A stretch of 64,000 nucleotides of DNA from Curtobacterium sp. 9128 (GCF_900086645.1 NZ_LT576451.1:2108001-2172000), one strand, 5' to 3'; positions 16,499-27,560 are shown, numbered from the stretch's first letter. A program made the numbers and translations. The notes: a model not told the origin generated them from the letters alone.

Positions 16499-19215
16499 GG
16501 GGTACCCGCGGAACCCGTTCCGACGGGCCGGCAGGCGGGGCTCGCGCGACCGGGCTGCGCGCGGACCTGGTTCCGCACCTCATCGACCTCCGGCTCGCCG
16601 GTCCGGTCGCGTTCGCGTGGATGGGTGCAGCGCTGCTCGTGGGTGTGCCGGGAGTGGCGTGGTGGTGCGTCGGCGGCGCTGCTCTGACCGGCGTCATCGC
16701 GGTCGCACTGCTCGGTCGGGAGCGCGCGACGCCCGCCGTGTCCGCGGTGCTCGCCCTGGCGCTGACGACTGCAGCCTGCTGCACACTCGTCGGGATCGCG
16801 GTGGCCGTCGGCGAGCCGGCTCGGTCGCCCGCGGAACTCGGAGCGACGGCAGGACGGACCGTCGAGGTCGAAGTGACGCTCACACGGGACATCGCGACCA
16901 CCGCTCGGTCGACGACCGGGACACTCCGGACCCTCGGCGACACCACAGAGCTGCGGGTGCCGGTCCGTGTCGTGCCGGACACACCCCTCCGTGCGGCTGC
17001 GGGCACGGTGCTCACCGGGCGTGCGGCGGTCGAACCCGACGACCCGGGCGGACCGGAGGCCGCGGTGGTGTTCCTCCGCGGTGTGCCCGCGTCCGAACCC
17101 CCGACTGGTGTGCTCGCCGTCACTGACAGCGTGCGACAGGCGTTCGTGCGGATCACCGACGAGTTGCCCGAACCCGGCGGCACGCTGCTCCGCGGACTCG
17201 CGATCGGGGACCGCAGCGGGCTCGACCCCGACACCGAGACGGCGATGGAGACGAGTGCGCTGACCCACCTGACGGCCGTGTCGGGGTCGAACTGCGCCGT
17301 CATCGTCGCGGTGGTCGTCCTGGTCAGTCGTGCGCTCGGACTCGAGCGTGCCGTCCGCGCCGCCGTGGCGATCACGCTCTTGGTCGGGTTCGTGGTGCTG
17401 GTCCGTCCGGATCCGTCCATCCTCCGCGCCACCGTGATGGCCGTCGTCGTGCTCGTCGTGCACTTGTCCGGGCGTCCAGTCCGGGGCGTCCCGCTCATCG
17501 CGCTCGCTGTCATCGGCATGCTGGTCGTCGATCCGTGGTTCGCCCGCTCCTTCGCGTTCGGGCTGTCGGTGCTCGCGACGAGCGGGATCGTGGTACTCGG
17601 GCCACCGTTGACCGCGCTCCTCACGCGGTGGTGTTGGGGGCCGTTTGCTGCGGCGATCGCGGTCCCCGTCTCGGCGCAGATGGCGTGCTGGCCGTTGACG
17701 ATCCCGCTCGCTGCGGCGCTCCCGACGTACGCGGTACCGGCGAACCTCCTCGCCGAGCCGTTCGCGCCGGTCGTCACCGTCGTCGGGCTCCTCGCCTGCC
17801 TGCTCGCTCCCGTCTGGCCCGCAGGTGCGTCGGTCGTCGCCGCGGTCGCCTGGCTGCCCGCATCGGTGATCGGCGCGATCGCGCACGGCGCCGCAGCGCT
17901 CCCCGCGGCGTCGGTGCCGTGGCCGGCCGGACTCGTCGGCGTGGGTGCAGCCGTGCTGGTGTCCGGAGCCCTCGTCGGCGCGGTGCTCGGGCCCGTGGCG
18001 GCACGGATGCGCTTCGTCGTGGCGGCGGCGGCGGTCGCGGTGATCGGCGCGGGCACCGTGGTCGTCCCGCTCGTGGTCGTCCGCGTCGGGATACCCGCCG
18101 ACTGGGCGATCGCGATGTGCGACGTGGGGCAGGGGGACGCGGTGCTCCTCCGCAGCGTTGGGAGCACGGCGCTCGTCGACACCGGCGACGACCGGGAACG
18201 CCTCCGCGCGTGTCTCGACCTGCTCGGGGTCGGCCGGCTCGACCTCCTGGTGCTCACCCATTTCGACCGGGACCACGTCGGTGCGGTCGAGGAGGTCGCC
18301 GGCGACGTCGACGTCGCGCTCACCGGACCGGTCGGGCGTCCAGCGGACGAATCCGTCGTCCGCGGCCTGACGGGTGCCGGTGCCGACGTCCGTCGCGCGG
18401 ACGACGGGACCGCTGGGACCCTCCGGGACGTCCCGTGGCGTGTGCTCTGGCCGCGGGCCGGCGAGCGGGCGAGCGGCAATGACGCGAGCATCGTCGTGGC
18501 GGTCGAGGCGCCGGACACCTGCGGGTCGTGTCTCTCGGCGGTCCTGCTCGGCGACCTCGACCGGTCCGCGCAACGACGCCTCCGCGGAGTGGCTCCCGGA
18601 CCCGTCGACGTCGTCAAGGTCTCCCACCACGGGTCCGCCGACCAGGACCCGGAGCTCTACCGACAGCTCGCCGCACGCGTCGGGCTGATCGGTGTCGGCG
18701 CCGACAACACCTACGGGCACCCGACCGACCGAGCACTCGCGATGCTGGCGGCAGCGGGGACGACACCGTTCCGCACCGACCTGCAGGGGACCGTCGTCGT
18801 GCGCCGGGGAACGGCAGGACCGGAGGTGTGGACCGAGCGGGCGTCCCCGGGGCAAGCGCCCCCGGGCCAAGCGCCCTCGGACCAAGCGCTCTCGGGGCAA
18901 GCGCCCTCGGGACGGGCACCGGGAGGGTCGGCGGTGGCCCGTAGACTCGGACCCGCACCATCGGAAGGAACGCATGCCCGCCAAGAAGCCCGCGCGCGCC
19001 GCCGCGAAGATCGACCAGGTCCCGTGGTCCGGCATCCGTCCAGCGCCCGTCGTCCTCGTGACCGGGCCGGAGACGTTCCTCGCCGAGCGGGCGACCGGCA
19101 TGCTCCGCGATCTGCTGGTCGGCGAAGACCCCGCGCTCGAGGTCCACGACCTCGAAGCCGACCAGTACGCACCCGGGCTCTTGGCGACGCTCGCCAGCCC
19201 GTCGCTCTTCGGTGA
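16495..19215 (+). CDS. comEC: Competence protein ComEC/Rec2, DNA uptake channel with MBL domain
   Basis: Membrane channel that takes single-stranded DNA into the cytoplasm during transformation. After an N-terminal pair of helices there is an OB-like part, then the Competence domain (LLRGLAIGDRSGLD, then ALTHLTAVSGSNCAVI, many helices), then a metallo-beta-lactamase-type domain with DVGQGDAVLL and THFDRDH (near residues 588-594 from this start). I took ATG 16495; GTG 16438 is the longer alternative. The frame has no stop at the expected end: after VWTERAS it passes through a 15-base tandem repeat and then 242 bases into holA, giving an arginine-rich tail. The gene is separated from comEA by the island. 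Confidence 0.88.
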   Translation: MRGTRGTRSDGPAGGARATGLRADLVPHLIDLRLAGPVAFAWMGAALLVGVPGVAWWCVGGAALTGVIAVALLGRERATPAVSAVLALALTTAACCTLVGIAVAVGEPARSPAELGATAGRTVEVEVTLTRDIATTARSTTGTLRTLGDTTELRVPVRVVPDTPLRAAAGTVLTGRAAVEPDDPGGPEAAVVFLRGVPASEPPTGVLAVTDSVRQAFVRITDELPEPGGTLLRGLAIGDRSGLDPDTETAMETSALTHLTAVSGSNCAVIVAVVVLVSRALGLERAVRAAVAITLLVGFVVLVRPDPSILRATVMAVVVLVVHLSGRPVRGVPLIALAVIGMLVVDPWFARSFAFGLSVLATSGIVVLGPPLTALLTRWCWGPFAAAIAVPVSAQMACWPLTIPLAAALPTYAVPANLLAEPFAPVVTVVGLLACLLAPVWPAGASVVAAVAWLPASVIGAIAHGAAALPAASVPWPAGLVGVGAAVLVSGALVGAVLGPVAARMRFVVAAAAVAVIGAGTVVVPLVVVRVGIPADWAIAMCDVGQGDAVLLRSVGSTALVDTGDDRERLRACLDLLGVGRLDLLVLTHFDRDHVGAVEEVAGDVDVALTGPVGRPADESVVRGLTGAGADVRRADDGTAGTLRDVPWRVLWPRAGERASGNDASIVVAVEAPDTCGSCLSAVLLGDLDRSAQRRLRGVAPGPVDVVKVSHHGSADQDPELYRQLAARVGLIGVGADNTYGHPTDRALAMLAAAGTTPFRTDLQGTVVVRRGTAGPEVWTERASPGQAPPGQAPSDQALSGQAPSGRAPGGSAVARRLGPAPSEGTHARQEARARRREDRPGPVVRHPSSARRPRDRAGDVPRRAGDRHAPRSAGRRRPRARGPRPRSRPVRTRALGDARQPVALR
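18847..18914 (+). repeat. 15-bp tandem repeat at the comEC 3' end
   Basis: About four imperfect copies of a 15-base unit with core CAAGCGCCCTCGGGG. In the comEC frame it encodes pentapeptides of the GQAPS/DQALS type. The tract sits between the last recognisable ComEC residues and the holA promoter. Confidence 0.8.
18942..18947 (+). promoter_or_regulatory. Predicted -10 box of holA
   Basis: TAGACT, 27 bases before the holA ATG, followed by GGAAGGA as ribosome site. It lies inside the unusually long comEC reading frame. Confidence 0.45.
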
Positions 19216-19993
19216 GCCGCGCCTGGTCCGGGTCACCAACGTCGAGAAGTGCACGGACGCCTTCATCACCGAGACCATCTCGTACCTCGGCGCGCCGGCG
19301 GACGACGTCACCCTCGTGCTGCGGCACGGCGGGGGAGTCCGCGGCAAGAAGCTCCTCGACGCGATCCGCGGCGGGTCGGGCGGCGGGATCGAGGTCCAGT
19401 GCGACGAACTCAAGCGTGAGACCGACCGCATCGACTTCGTGAACGCCGAGTTCCGTGCCGCACGTCGGAAGATCGCACCGTCCGCGGTCCGTACCCTCGT
19501 GGCGGCGTTCGCGGACGACCTCGCCGAGCTCGCGGCCGCGTGCCGGCAGCTCCTCGCCGACGAAGCGCAGGAGATCACGGACAAGGTCGTCGACAAGTAC
19601 TACGGCGGCCGCGTCGAGACCAACGCGTTCAAGGTCGCCGACATCGCACTCGCGGGCCGATCGGCACCGGCCATCGTCGAACTGCGGCACGCCCTGTCGA
19701 CCGGCGAAGCACCCGTGCCGATCGTCGCCGCGTTCGCGAGCAAGATCCGCACGATGGCGAAGGTGAGCGCCTACCGGGGCTCGAGCGGCCAGGCCGCGTC
19801 CGCGCTCGGCATGGCGCCGTGGCAGGTCCAGCGTGCGCAACGCGACGTCGCCGGGTGGAGCGAAGCCGGGCTCGCGAACGCGATCATCAGCATCGCCGAG
19901 GCGGACACCGCGGTGAAGGGTGGCTCGCGCGACGCGCACTACGCGCTCGAGGTCATGGTCCGCACCATCGCCCGTCGCGGCGAACCCCGCTGA
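18974..19993 (+). CDS. holA: DNA polymerase III subunit delta
   Basis: Clamp-loader subunit that opens the beta clamp during replication. The 339-residue protein begins after a lysine/alanine-rich stretch with PAPVVLVTGPETFLAERA, the usual start of HolA, and shows the weak P-loop-like region and the helical collar typical of delta (AAACRQLLADEAQEIT, later PVPIVAAFASKIRTMAKV). Start ATG 18974 has a good GGAAGGA site. Its first 242 bases are also covered by the overextended comEC frame, but holA has normal codon use. A perfect hairpin terminator follows about 130 bases later, shared with rpsT. Confidence 0.93.
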   Translation: MPAKKPARAAAKIDQVPWSGIRPAPVVLVTGPETFLAERATGMLRDLLVGEDPALEVHDLEADQYAPGLLATLASPSLFGEPRLVRVTNVEKCTDAFITETISYLGAPADDVTLVLRHGGGVRGKKLLDAIRGGSGGGIEVQCDELKRETDRIDFVNAEFRAARRKIAPSAVRTLVAAFADDLAELAAACRQLLADEAQEITDKVVDKYYGGRVETNAFKVADIALAGRSAPAIVELRHALSTGEAPVPIVAAFASKIRTMAKVSAYRGSSGQAASALGMAPWQVQRAQRDVAGWSEAGLANAIISIAEADTAVKGGSRDAHYALEVMVRTIARRGEPR

Positions 19994-20125
19994 CCCGACC
20001 AGAGCCTCCCGTCCGCCCGGCGCGGCCTTCCCACCGAGACACCGCCCTCTCACCGAGACGCCGCCGATTCTGACGGCGTCTCGCGGACTTGGGCGTGTCT
20101 GGCGCAATCGAACGCCCCGCAACGA

Positions 20126-20160
20126 CGAAGGCCCCGCACCGGAACGGTGCGGGGCCTTCG
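20126..20160. terminator. Bidirectional terminator between holA and rpsT
   Basis: A perfect 15-base stem pairs CGAAGGCCCCGCACC (20126-20140) with GGTGCGGGGCCTTCG (20146-20160) around the loop GGAAC. Being symmetric and between convergent genes, it can stop both transcripts. Confidence 0.88.
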
Positions 20161-20174
20161 AGGGGGTCGGTGCG

Positions 20175-20435
20175 TCAGAGCGCAGCGACCTTCTTCGCGA
20201 TGGCCGACTTGCGGTTCGCGGCCTGGTTCTTGTGGATGACGCCCTTGCTCACGGCCTTGTCGAGCTTCTTCGACGCGACGGCGAGAGCGGCGGTGGCCTT
20301 CTCCTTGTCGCCGGCGACGATCGCCTCGTTGGTGTGACGGATGAACGTCTTCAGCTCGGACTTGTAGGCCTTGTTGCGCTCGGTGGCCTTGAGGTTGGTC
20401 TTGATGCGCTTCATCTGCGACTTGATGTTCGCCAT
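20175..20435 (-). CDS. rpsT: 30S ribosomal protein S20
   Basis: Small basic ribosomal protein that binds 16S rRNA early in assembly, 86 residues. It starts [20 protein letters not shown] and contains the [14 protein letters not shown] and [17 protein letters not shown] segments seen in bacterial S20. The true start is ATG 20435; the longer open frame upstream is not coding. Convergent with holA, with the shared hairpin after its stop. The holA-rpsT tail-to-tail pair before lepA is a conserved actinobacterial arrangement. Confidence 0.97.
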   Translation of the reverse strand: MANIKSQMKRIKTNLKATERNKAYKSELKTFIRHTNEAIVAGDKEKATAALAVASKKLDKAVSKGVIHKNQAANRKSAIAKKVAAL

Positions 20436-20627
20436 GCGTGGTGCTCCTGCTTCGTCTCGTACGGGTGAATGCGACCGCTGGGTAGAGGGGCCCTTGGTCG
20501 TCTCGCGTTCCACCCGTGGGCGGGGAACGCGCAAGCCAGCAAGCAACACTACCAGGACGGGGCATCCGGTTCAACGCGCACGACCCGTGTCACCGCGCGG
20601 AAACACGGCTCCGTTACCGTGACGGAC

Positions 20628-21830
20628 ATGCCGTCCCTCGCACCCCGGATCGACACCGTCCCGCCCTCCGGCATCCGCCGGGTCTTCGAACAGGCCGCCC
20701 TGCTGCAGCAGAGCGGTGCAGACGTGACCATGCTCGTCGTGGGGGAGCCCGACGTCCCGGTCGCCGCACACATCGGGGACGCGGCGAAGCGGGCGTGGAC
20801 CGAGGACCGGACGGACTACACCCCGAACGGCGGGATCCTGCCGTTGCGCCAGGCGATCCAGCAGAAGCTGCAGCGCGAGAACCGCATCGAGGTGGACCTC
20901 GAGCAGATCTGGATGACGATCGGCGCGACGCAGGCACTGTTCCAGGCGATGACCCTGGTGCTGAGCCCCGGCGACGAACTCCTGGTGCCGGACCCCGGCT
21001 ACACGACGTTCACGATGAACGCGCACATCCTCGGCGCGACCCCGGTGCCGTACCGGCTCGAGCCGCAGCACGGGTTCGAACCCGACCTCGACGCGCTCGA
21101 GGCGAGCATCACCGAGCGCACCAGGGCGATCGTGGTGAACTCGCCGTCGAACCCGCTCGGGTCGGTGTTCGGCGAGGAGACGCTCCGCAGCATCCTGGCT
21201 CTGGCGAAGCGGCACGACCTGTGGGTGATCAGCGACGAGGTCTACGAGTACTTCACCTACGACACGCGGCACGTCAGCCTCGCGGCCCTCGACGAGGACG
21301 ACCGGGTGTTCACCGCGTTCTCGCTGAGCAAGACGTACGCGATGACCGGCGTCCGCGTCGGGTACCTCGTGACGCCGAAGGGGCTCGGCGCGACCATGCG
21401 GACGACCCAGGAGGCGATGATCAGCTGCGTCGCGGAGCCCGACCAGTACGCCGCCCTCGCGGCGATCGTCGGCGATCACTCCGCGGTCCGGGACGCCCGC
21501 GAGCACTACCGCGCCAACCTCCAGGTCGCGACCGAGGTGCTCGACGCCGCCGGGATCCGGTACAACGACCCGAAGGGTGCGTTCTACCTGTGGATCGACA
21601 TGTCGCACGCCGCCGACGGGGACGTCGCGGAGTGGGCGCTCGGGTTCCTGCAGCGCGAGAAGATCGCCGTCGCACCCGGGAGTGCGTTCGGGCGCACGGG
21701 CGAGGGCTGGATCCGCGTGTGCCTCGCCGCGACGCCGGAGGACCTGCGCCACGGCCTCGGTGCGTTGCCCGCCCCGCACGCCGAGCACGCACAACCGTGG
21801 GACAATCGTTCGACCGTCCGACCCACCTGA
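20628..21830 (+). CDS. PLP-dependent aminotransferase, class I/II (AspC-like)
   Basis: Transfers amino groups between amino acids and 2-oxo acids using pyridoxal phosphate. The 400-residue protein has the fold type I features: GEPDVP and YTPNGGILPLRQAI at the N-terminal side, NSPSNPLGSVF, SDEVYEYF, the lysine loop FSLSKTYAMTGVRVGY, and the C-terminal arginine region RVCLAATPEDL. A -10 box TACCGT (20615-20620) ends seven bases before the ATG, so the mRNA may be leaderless; GTG 20619 is an alternative start but would fall inside the box. Specificity (aspartate, aromatic or other) is not readable. It is followed by lepA with only six bases between. Confidence 0.9.
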   Translation: MPSLAPRIDTVPPSGIRRVFEQAALLQQSGADVTMLVVGEPDVPVAAHIGDAAKRAWTEDRTDYTPNGGILPLRQAIQQKLQRENRIEVDLEQIWMTIGATQALFQAMTLVLSPGDELLVPDPGYTTFTMNAHILGATPVPYRLEPQHGFEPDLDALEASITERTRAIVVNSPSNPLGSVFGEETLRSILALAKRHDLWVISDEVYEYFTYDTRHVSLAALDEDDRVFTAFSLSKTYAMTGVRVGYLVTPKGLGATMRTTQEAMISCVAEPDQYAALAAIVGDHSAVRDAREHYRANLQVATEVLDAAGIRYNDPKGAFYLWIDMSHAADGDVAEWALGFLQREKIAVAPGSAFGRTGEGWIRVCLAATPEDLRHGLGALPAPHAEHAQPWDNRSTVRPT

Positions 21831-21836
21831 GGAACC

Positions 21837-23684
<1,848 letters not shown>

Positions 23685-23728
23685 CGCGAGAGCGACAGTC
23701 TGCGCCGGCACCGTGAAGCTGGTTCCTT

Positions 23729-23775
23729 GAAAGCGACAGTGTTCGCCCGCATTCGGGCGGGAGGCTGTCGCTTTC
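23729..23775. terminator. Double hairpin terminator between lepA and a convergent gene
   Basis: GAAAGCGACAG (23729-23739) pairs perfectly with CTGTCGCTTTC (23765-23775). Inside it a second hairpin pairs CGCCCG (23744-23749) with CGGGCG (23754-23759) over the loop CATT. Convergent genes on both sides fit a shared terminator. A short GGGACC-type tandem repeat follows at about 23780-23815. Confidence 0.75.
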
Positions 23776-23832
23776 GCGTGACCGGGACCGGGACCGGGAC
23801 CAGGACCAGGACGGGGGCTGAGCGGAACCGAC

Positions 23833-24318
23833 TCAGCGGCGGGCGCGCGTCCGCAACGCGGCCAGGCAGACCGACGGGAGGCTCGCAGCAGCCAGTCCCG
23901 CCAGCGCGGTCCGCACGATGGCCGCCTCCGACACCGTGGCGAAGTCGGTCGCGGACGTCGCGACCACCGCGGCCACGACGGCACCGAGCGCCAACAGGAC
24001 GGTCGTCCCGCCGAGCAGGACCGGGAGCCGACGGTGGTGGTGGCGTCGCACCGCGGTGACGAGCGTCGCGCCGAACAGCAGGACGCCGGCGCCGGCCGCC
24101 GACGCCCCGATGCCGGCGACGACGTTGACGGTGTCGAACGGGGTCCAGCCGCTCGCCGCCCCGGTCGAGTAGCGCGACGACGCGCCGTACCCGGCGACGG
24201 CCTGGTCGACCGTGACCCGTGCCGCGGCGGCGACCGCGAACGCCACGAGCGTGGCGATGGCGAGGACGACGACCCGGCGGTCGACGGACCGGCGGCGGGT
24301 GGGCTCGGGCGTGGGCAC
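23833..24318 (-). CDS. Hypothetical membrane protein (161 residues)
   Basis: Reverse-strand gene with GTG at 24318. The protein has an arginine-rich start (TRRRSVDRR), then four hydrophobic segments, with a loop VDQAVAGYGASSRYSTGAASG after the first and RRHHHRRLP between the second and third. It ends in a basic tail RTRARR. I do not recognise a named family. A -10-like TATCGT (24325-24330 on the reverse strand) lies six bases before the start, which supports this start and predicts a leaderless mRNA. It stands alone between lepA and a divergent gene. Confidence 0.75.
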   Translation of the reverse strand: MPTPEPTRRRSVDRRVVVLAIATLVAFAVAAAARVTVDQAVAGYGASSRYSTGAASGWTPFDTVNVVAGIGASAAGAGVLLFGATLVTAVRRHHHRRLPVLLGGTTVLLALGAVVAAVVATSATDFATVSEAAIVRTALAGLAAASLPSVCLAALRTRARR

Positions 24319-24450
24319 GCGCCAACGATAGGGGCGGGGTGGGGGCGACCACGGCCTCCAGTTCGGGGTGCGCGGAAAACGGACGGCGACCCGAGCGAGG
24401 TCCGGGCCGGTCGGTTCGATCCGTGCTCCGCGCCCCAGTACGATGGCCGC

Positions 24451-25098
24451 ATGAGCAGCCGCGGAGGGTACCTGACCGCCCTGACCTACGGAGCGGTCGG
24501 TGCGACGCAGGCGCCGGACCTCATGATCTACCCGCCGGAGGGCTTCGTCCCGGCGGAGTCGCGCTCGCGGATCGGCCACGGCGACCAGCGGTTCGAGACC
24601 GCGGTGACGCAGGCGCTGACATGGCAGATCCAGGAGCGCAGCGGCATCCGCGTCCACGTGGAAGAAGCGCCGGACGACGACGAGGTCCGCTACAACCCGG
24701 TGACGTTCGACGAGCAGGGCGTCCCGATCGCCCCGGCCTCGATCGGCACTCCCCGGGTCGAGAAGTTCGCGCCGGACGGCACGCCGCTCGTCACCGCGGG
24801 GACCTCCGCCGTGCTGACGATGCACGCGTTCGGGCAGACGGTGCAGGCGCCGGTGCGGGTCGTGTCCGTGATCGACGAGCCCGACCGCAAGGGGTTCGCG
24901 TACGGCACGCTCGAGGGACACCCGCTCTCCGGCGAGGAGTCGTTCGTGGTGGAGCGCACCGCCGACGGCTCGGTGTGGCTGCAGGTCCGACAGTTCTCGC
25001 AGCCGGCGAGCCGCAAGTGGCAGTTCGTCGCACCGCTCCTGCGTCGGCAGCAGCGCGTGATGGCCGAGAAGTACCTCGAGGCGCTCCGCGGCGACTAG
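24451..25098 (+). CDS. DUF1990-type conserved protein
   Basis: A 215-residue soluble protein with GYLTALTYGAVGATQ at the start, VTQALTWQIQERSGIRVH, then RVVSVIDEPDRKGFAYGTLEGHPLSGEESFVVE and a C-terminal WLQVRQFSQPASRKW. This pattern is that of DUF1990, a family of unknown function in actinobacteria and plants with a START-like fold. A -10 box TACGAT (24439-24444) ends six bases before the ATG. It is convergent with the HAD gene, whose stop overlaps its own by four bases on the other strand. Role unknown. Confidence 0.82.
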   Translation: MSSRGGYLTALTYGAVGATQAPDLMIYPPEGFVPAESRSRIGHGDQRFETAVTQALTWQIQERSGIRVHVEEAPDDDEVRYNPVTFDEQGVPIAPASIGTPRVEKFAPDGTPLVTAGTSAVLTMHAFGQTVQAPVRVVSVIDEPDRKGFAYGTLEGHPLSGEESFVVERTADGSVWLQVRQFSQPASRKWQFVAPLLRRQQRVMAEKYLEALRGD

Positions 25099-25802
25099 TC
25101 CTCGTCGACCGGCCGGAGCGGCGGCAACGCTGCGATCGCGTCCTCGATCAGCGCGGCGTCCGTGACGCAGTCGCGCGCGATCGCGACGGCGTTCGTGTGT
25201 CGCAGCGCGTCCACGTCGTAGACCCCGGTCGCGACGGCCAGGAACGGGATCCCGACCGCGTCGGCCGCTTCGCCGTCCCTGGGGGTGTCGCCGACGATGA
25301 CGGCGCGGGTGCCGGCGAGTGCGGTGGCCGCGAGGGCGGTGACGCCCGCCCGCTCGATCTCCTCGTCGCCGAAGTAGGAGTGCTCCCAGTCGAACGCGTC
25401 GACGTCGAACCTGGCGCCGAGCAGCTTCACGCGGGCCCGGTACGCGGAGTTGCCGGTCAGCAGGCCGTTGCGCCAGCCGATCTCGGCGAAGCGCGCGACC
25501 AACGCCGTGGCACCTGGTGCCGGCGTCCGGTGGTCGCCGGCACGGTGTCGTTCCTCGGACAGGTCGCGGAGGTGGCTGCTGACGGTCGGGATGACCCCGT
25601 CGTCGAGGTCGTGCGCGCGGACGTGCTCCGCGATGATGCCCGCGTCGGTGCGGCCGTGCTGGTGCCCGACGAGCTGGGGGAGGTCGCGCCCGATCGCCCG
25701 CTCGAGCGCCAGGTGGTAGAGGTTGCCCGGCGACGTCGCGTTGCGGACGAGGGTGCCGTCGATGTCCCACAGCACCGTGGTGGGGACGGGGTGGTGCTCC
25801 AT
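25095..25802 (-). CDS. HAD-superfamily phosphatase
   Basis: Haloacid-dehalogenase-type hydrolase, likely a small phosphatase acting on a phosphorylated metabolite. 235 residues from ATG 25802. Motif I is LWDIDGTL with nucleophile D13 and acid/base D15, motif II is LLTGNS, and motifs III/IV lie in VIVGDTPRDGEAA. A helical cap (residues about 20-90) makes it similar to Gph/PGMB-type enzymes. I rejected a start 29 bases further upstream because it would overlap hemW and because a -10-like CATGAT lies six bases before 25802. Substrate unknown. Confidence 0.85.
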   Translation of the reverse strand: MEHHPVPTTVLWDIDGTLVRNATSPGNLYHLALERAIGRDLPQLVGHQHGRTDAGIIAEHVRAHDLDDGVIPTVSSHLRDLSEERHRAGDHRTPAPGATALVARFAEIGWRNGLLTGNSAYRARVKLLGARFDVDAFDWEHSYFGDEEIERAGVTALAATALAGTRAVIVGDTPRDGEAADAVGIPFLAVATGVYDVDALRHTNAVAIARDCVTDAALIEDAIAALPPLRPVDED

Positions 25803-25830
25803 GACTCCATCATGACGGACAATGGACTCC

Positions 25831-27063
25831 ATGCCGAGTGCTCTGCCGATCGCCGACCCGGCTCCCGTGGACGGCCTGATCACCCCCGGGCCCGGCGCGG
25901 GCGACGTGCCGTTCGGCGTCTACGTCCACGTTCCGTTCTGCCGCGTCCGCTGCGGGTACTGCGACTTCAACACGTACACGGCCTCGGAGCTCCGCGGCGT
26001 CCGTCGTGACGACTACGCCGGACACGCCGTCCGCGAGATCCAGTGGGCCGCGCAGGTGCTCGACCGTTCGGGCGTGCCGCGTCGTCCGGTCTCGACGGTC
26101 TTCTTCGGTGGTGGGACGCCGACGATGCTGCCGGCGAGCGACCTCGCGATGGTCCTCCGCGCGATCGACGACACGTGGGGGATCCTGCCGGGGGCCGAGG
26201 TCACGACCGAGGCGAACCCGGACTCGGTCGATGCGGCTTCGCTCGAGACGCTCCGCGCCGGCGGGTTCAACCGGATGAGCTTCGGCATGCAGTCGGCGGT
26301 GCCGCACGTGCTCGCCACCCTCGACCGCACCCACGGCCCGGAACGCGTGCCGCTCGTCGTCGACCTCGCGAAGCAGCTGGGACTCGACGTCTCACTCGAC
26401 CTCATCTACTCGACGCCGGGGGAGTCCCTCGACGACTGGCGCACTTCGCTCGACGCGGCGATCGCGTGCGAGCCCGACCACGTGTCGGCGTACTCGCTCA
26501 TCGTCGAGGACGGCACCGCCATGGGCCGCGCGGTCAAGCGGGGCGAGCTGCCGGCGCCGGACGACGACGTCGCCGCGGACATGTACGAGCTCGCGGACCG
26601 GGTCCTCGGCGATGCCGGGTACGGCTGGTACGAGGTCTCGAACTGGGCGAAGGGCGACGATCACGCCAGCCGCCACAACCTGTCGTACTGGAAGGGTCAC
26701 GACTGGTGGGGTGTCGGCCCCGGCGCGCACTCGAGCGTCGCCGGCACGCGCTGGTGGAACGTCAAGCACCCGGCCGCGTACGCGAACCGGGTGCTCGCCG
26801 ACGAGTCGCCGGCCGCCGGGCGCGAGACCCTCGATGACGAGACCCGGTACGTCGAGCGCGTGCTGCTCGCCACGCGCGTCCGCGGCGAGCTCCGGACGTC
26901 CGAACTCCGCCAGGAGGCTCGTGGCCGGGTCGCGGGGCTCATCGCCCGTGGTCTCGTGGACGGGCGAAGTGCCCTGGGGGCGTCCGGCACGCCGGGTCGC
27001 CTGGACCTGACGCTGCGCGGCCGCCTGCTCGCCGATGCCGTGGTCCGGGAACTGCTCGACTAG
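25831..27063 (+). CDS. hemW: Radical SAM heme chaperone HemW
   Basis: Radical SAM protein that carries heme to respiratory enzymes; older annotations call it coproporphyrinogen III oxidase. 410 residues with the CX3CX2C cluster motif at C37, C41 and C44 (FCRVRCGYC). HemW proteins have one further residue pattern after the cluster, DFNTY, which is present. GGGTPTMLP and a C-terminal HemN-type domain follow. A -10-like GACAAT (25818-25823) sits seven bases before ATG 25831, so I prefer this start over ATG 25822, which would fall inside the box. Head-to-head with the HAD gene. Confidence 0.94.
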   Translation: MPSALPIADPAPVDGLITPGPGAGDVPFGVYVHVPFCRVRCGYCDFNTYTASELRGVRRDDYAGHAVREIQWAAQVLDRSGVPRRPVSTVFFGGGTPTMLPASDLAMVLRAIDDTWGILPGAEVTTEANPDSVDAASLETLRAGGFNRMSFGMQSAVPHVLATLDRTHGPERVPLVVDLAKQLGLDVSLDLIYSTPGESLDDWRTSLDAAIACEPDHVSAYSLIVEDGTAMGRAVKRGELPAPDDDVAADMYELADRVLGDAGYGWYEVSNWAKGDDHASRHNLSYWKGHDWWGVGPGAHSSVAGTRWWNVKHPAAYANRVLADESPAAGRETLDDETRYVERVLLATRVRGELRTSELRQEARGRVAGLIARGLVDGRSALGASGTPGRLDLTLRGRLLADAVVRELLD

Positions 27064-27073
27064 CCCTGGTCCG

Positions 27074-27505
27074 TCAGTTCTTCACGAACTCGATCGACAG
27101 CGGGTACCGGTAGAAGCGGCCCTGGTTCGCGGCGACGGCGGCCATGATGCCGAAGACGATCGACACGACCCACACGCCGAAGATGATCAGCACGCCGATG
27201 CCGAGCCACGACGTGACGACGCCGACCGCGTACGCGATGGCCATCGTGATGTGGAAGTTCAGGGCGACCCGGGTGTGCTCGCGGACGAACTGGCCACGGT
27301 CGCGCAGGACGAAGTACGCCACGAGCGGGGCGATGAAGTTGAAGAGGATCCCGCCGACGTGCGTGAGCGTGGCCCAGAGGCGCTGGTCCTCCGGCGTCAT
27401 CGGCTGCGGTGGCTGGTAGTACGGCCCGGGGCCCTGCGGTCCGCCGGGCTGCTGGCCCCAGGGTCCGCCCGGCTGTCCGTTGCCCGGCTGCTGTCCGTAG
27501 GTCAT
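27074..27505 (-). CDS. DUF4870 domain-containing membrane protein
   Basis: A 143-residue protein with a proline/glycine/glutamine-rich cytoplasmic N terminus (residues 1-36) followed by three membrane helices. The segment EDQRLWATLTHVGGILFNFI, then VAYFVLRDRGQFVREHTRVALNF, is the DUF4870 (Tic20-like) signature. Its function is unknown; such proteins are common next to housekeeping genes in actinobacteria. A -10-like TACGCT (27512-27517, reverse strand) lies six bases before the start, predicting a leaderless mRNA. It converges with hemW, only ten bases apart. Confidence 0.88.
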   Translation of the reverse strand: MTYGQQPGNGQPGGPWGQQPGGPQGPGPYYQPPQPMTPEDQRLWATLTHVGGILFNFIAPLVAYFVLRDRGQFVREHTRVALNFHITMAIAYAVGVVTSWLGIGVLIIFGVWVVSIVFGIMAAVAANQGRFYRYPLSIEFVKN

Positions 27506-27560
27506 GCCGGAAGCGTAGCGACCCGATGTGGAGAAGTGTCGGGACGTCGGTGCACGGGCG

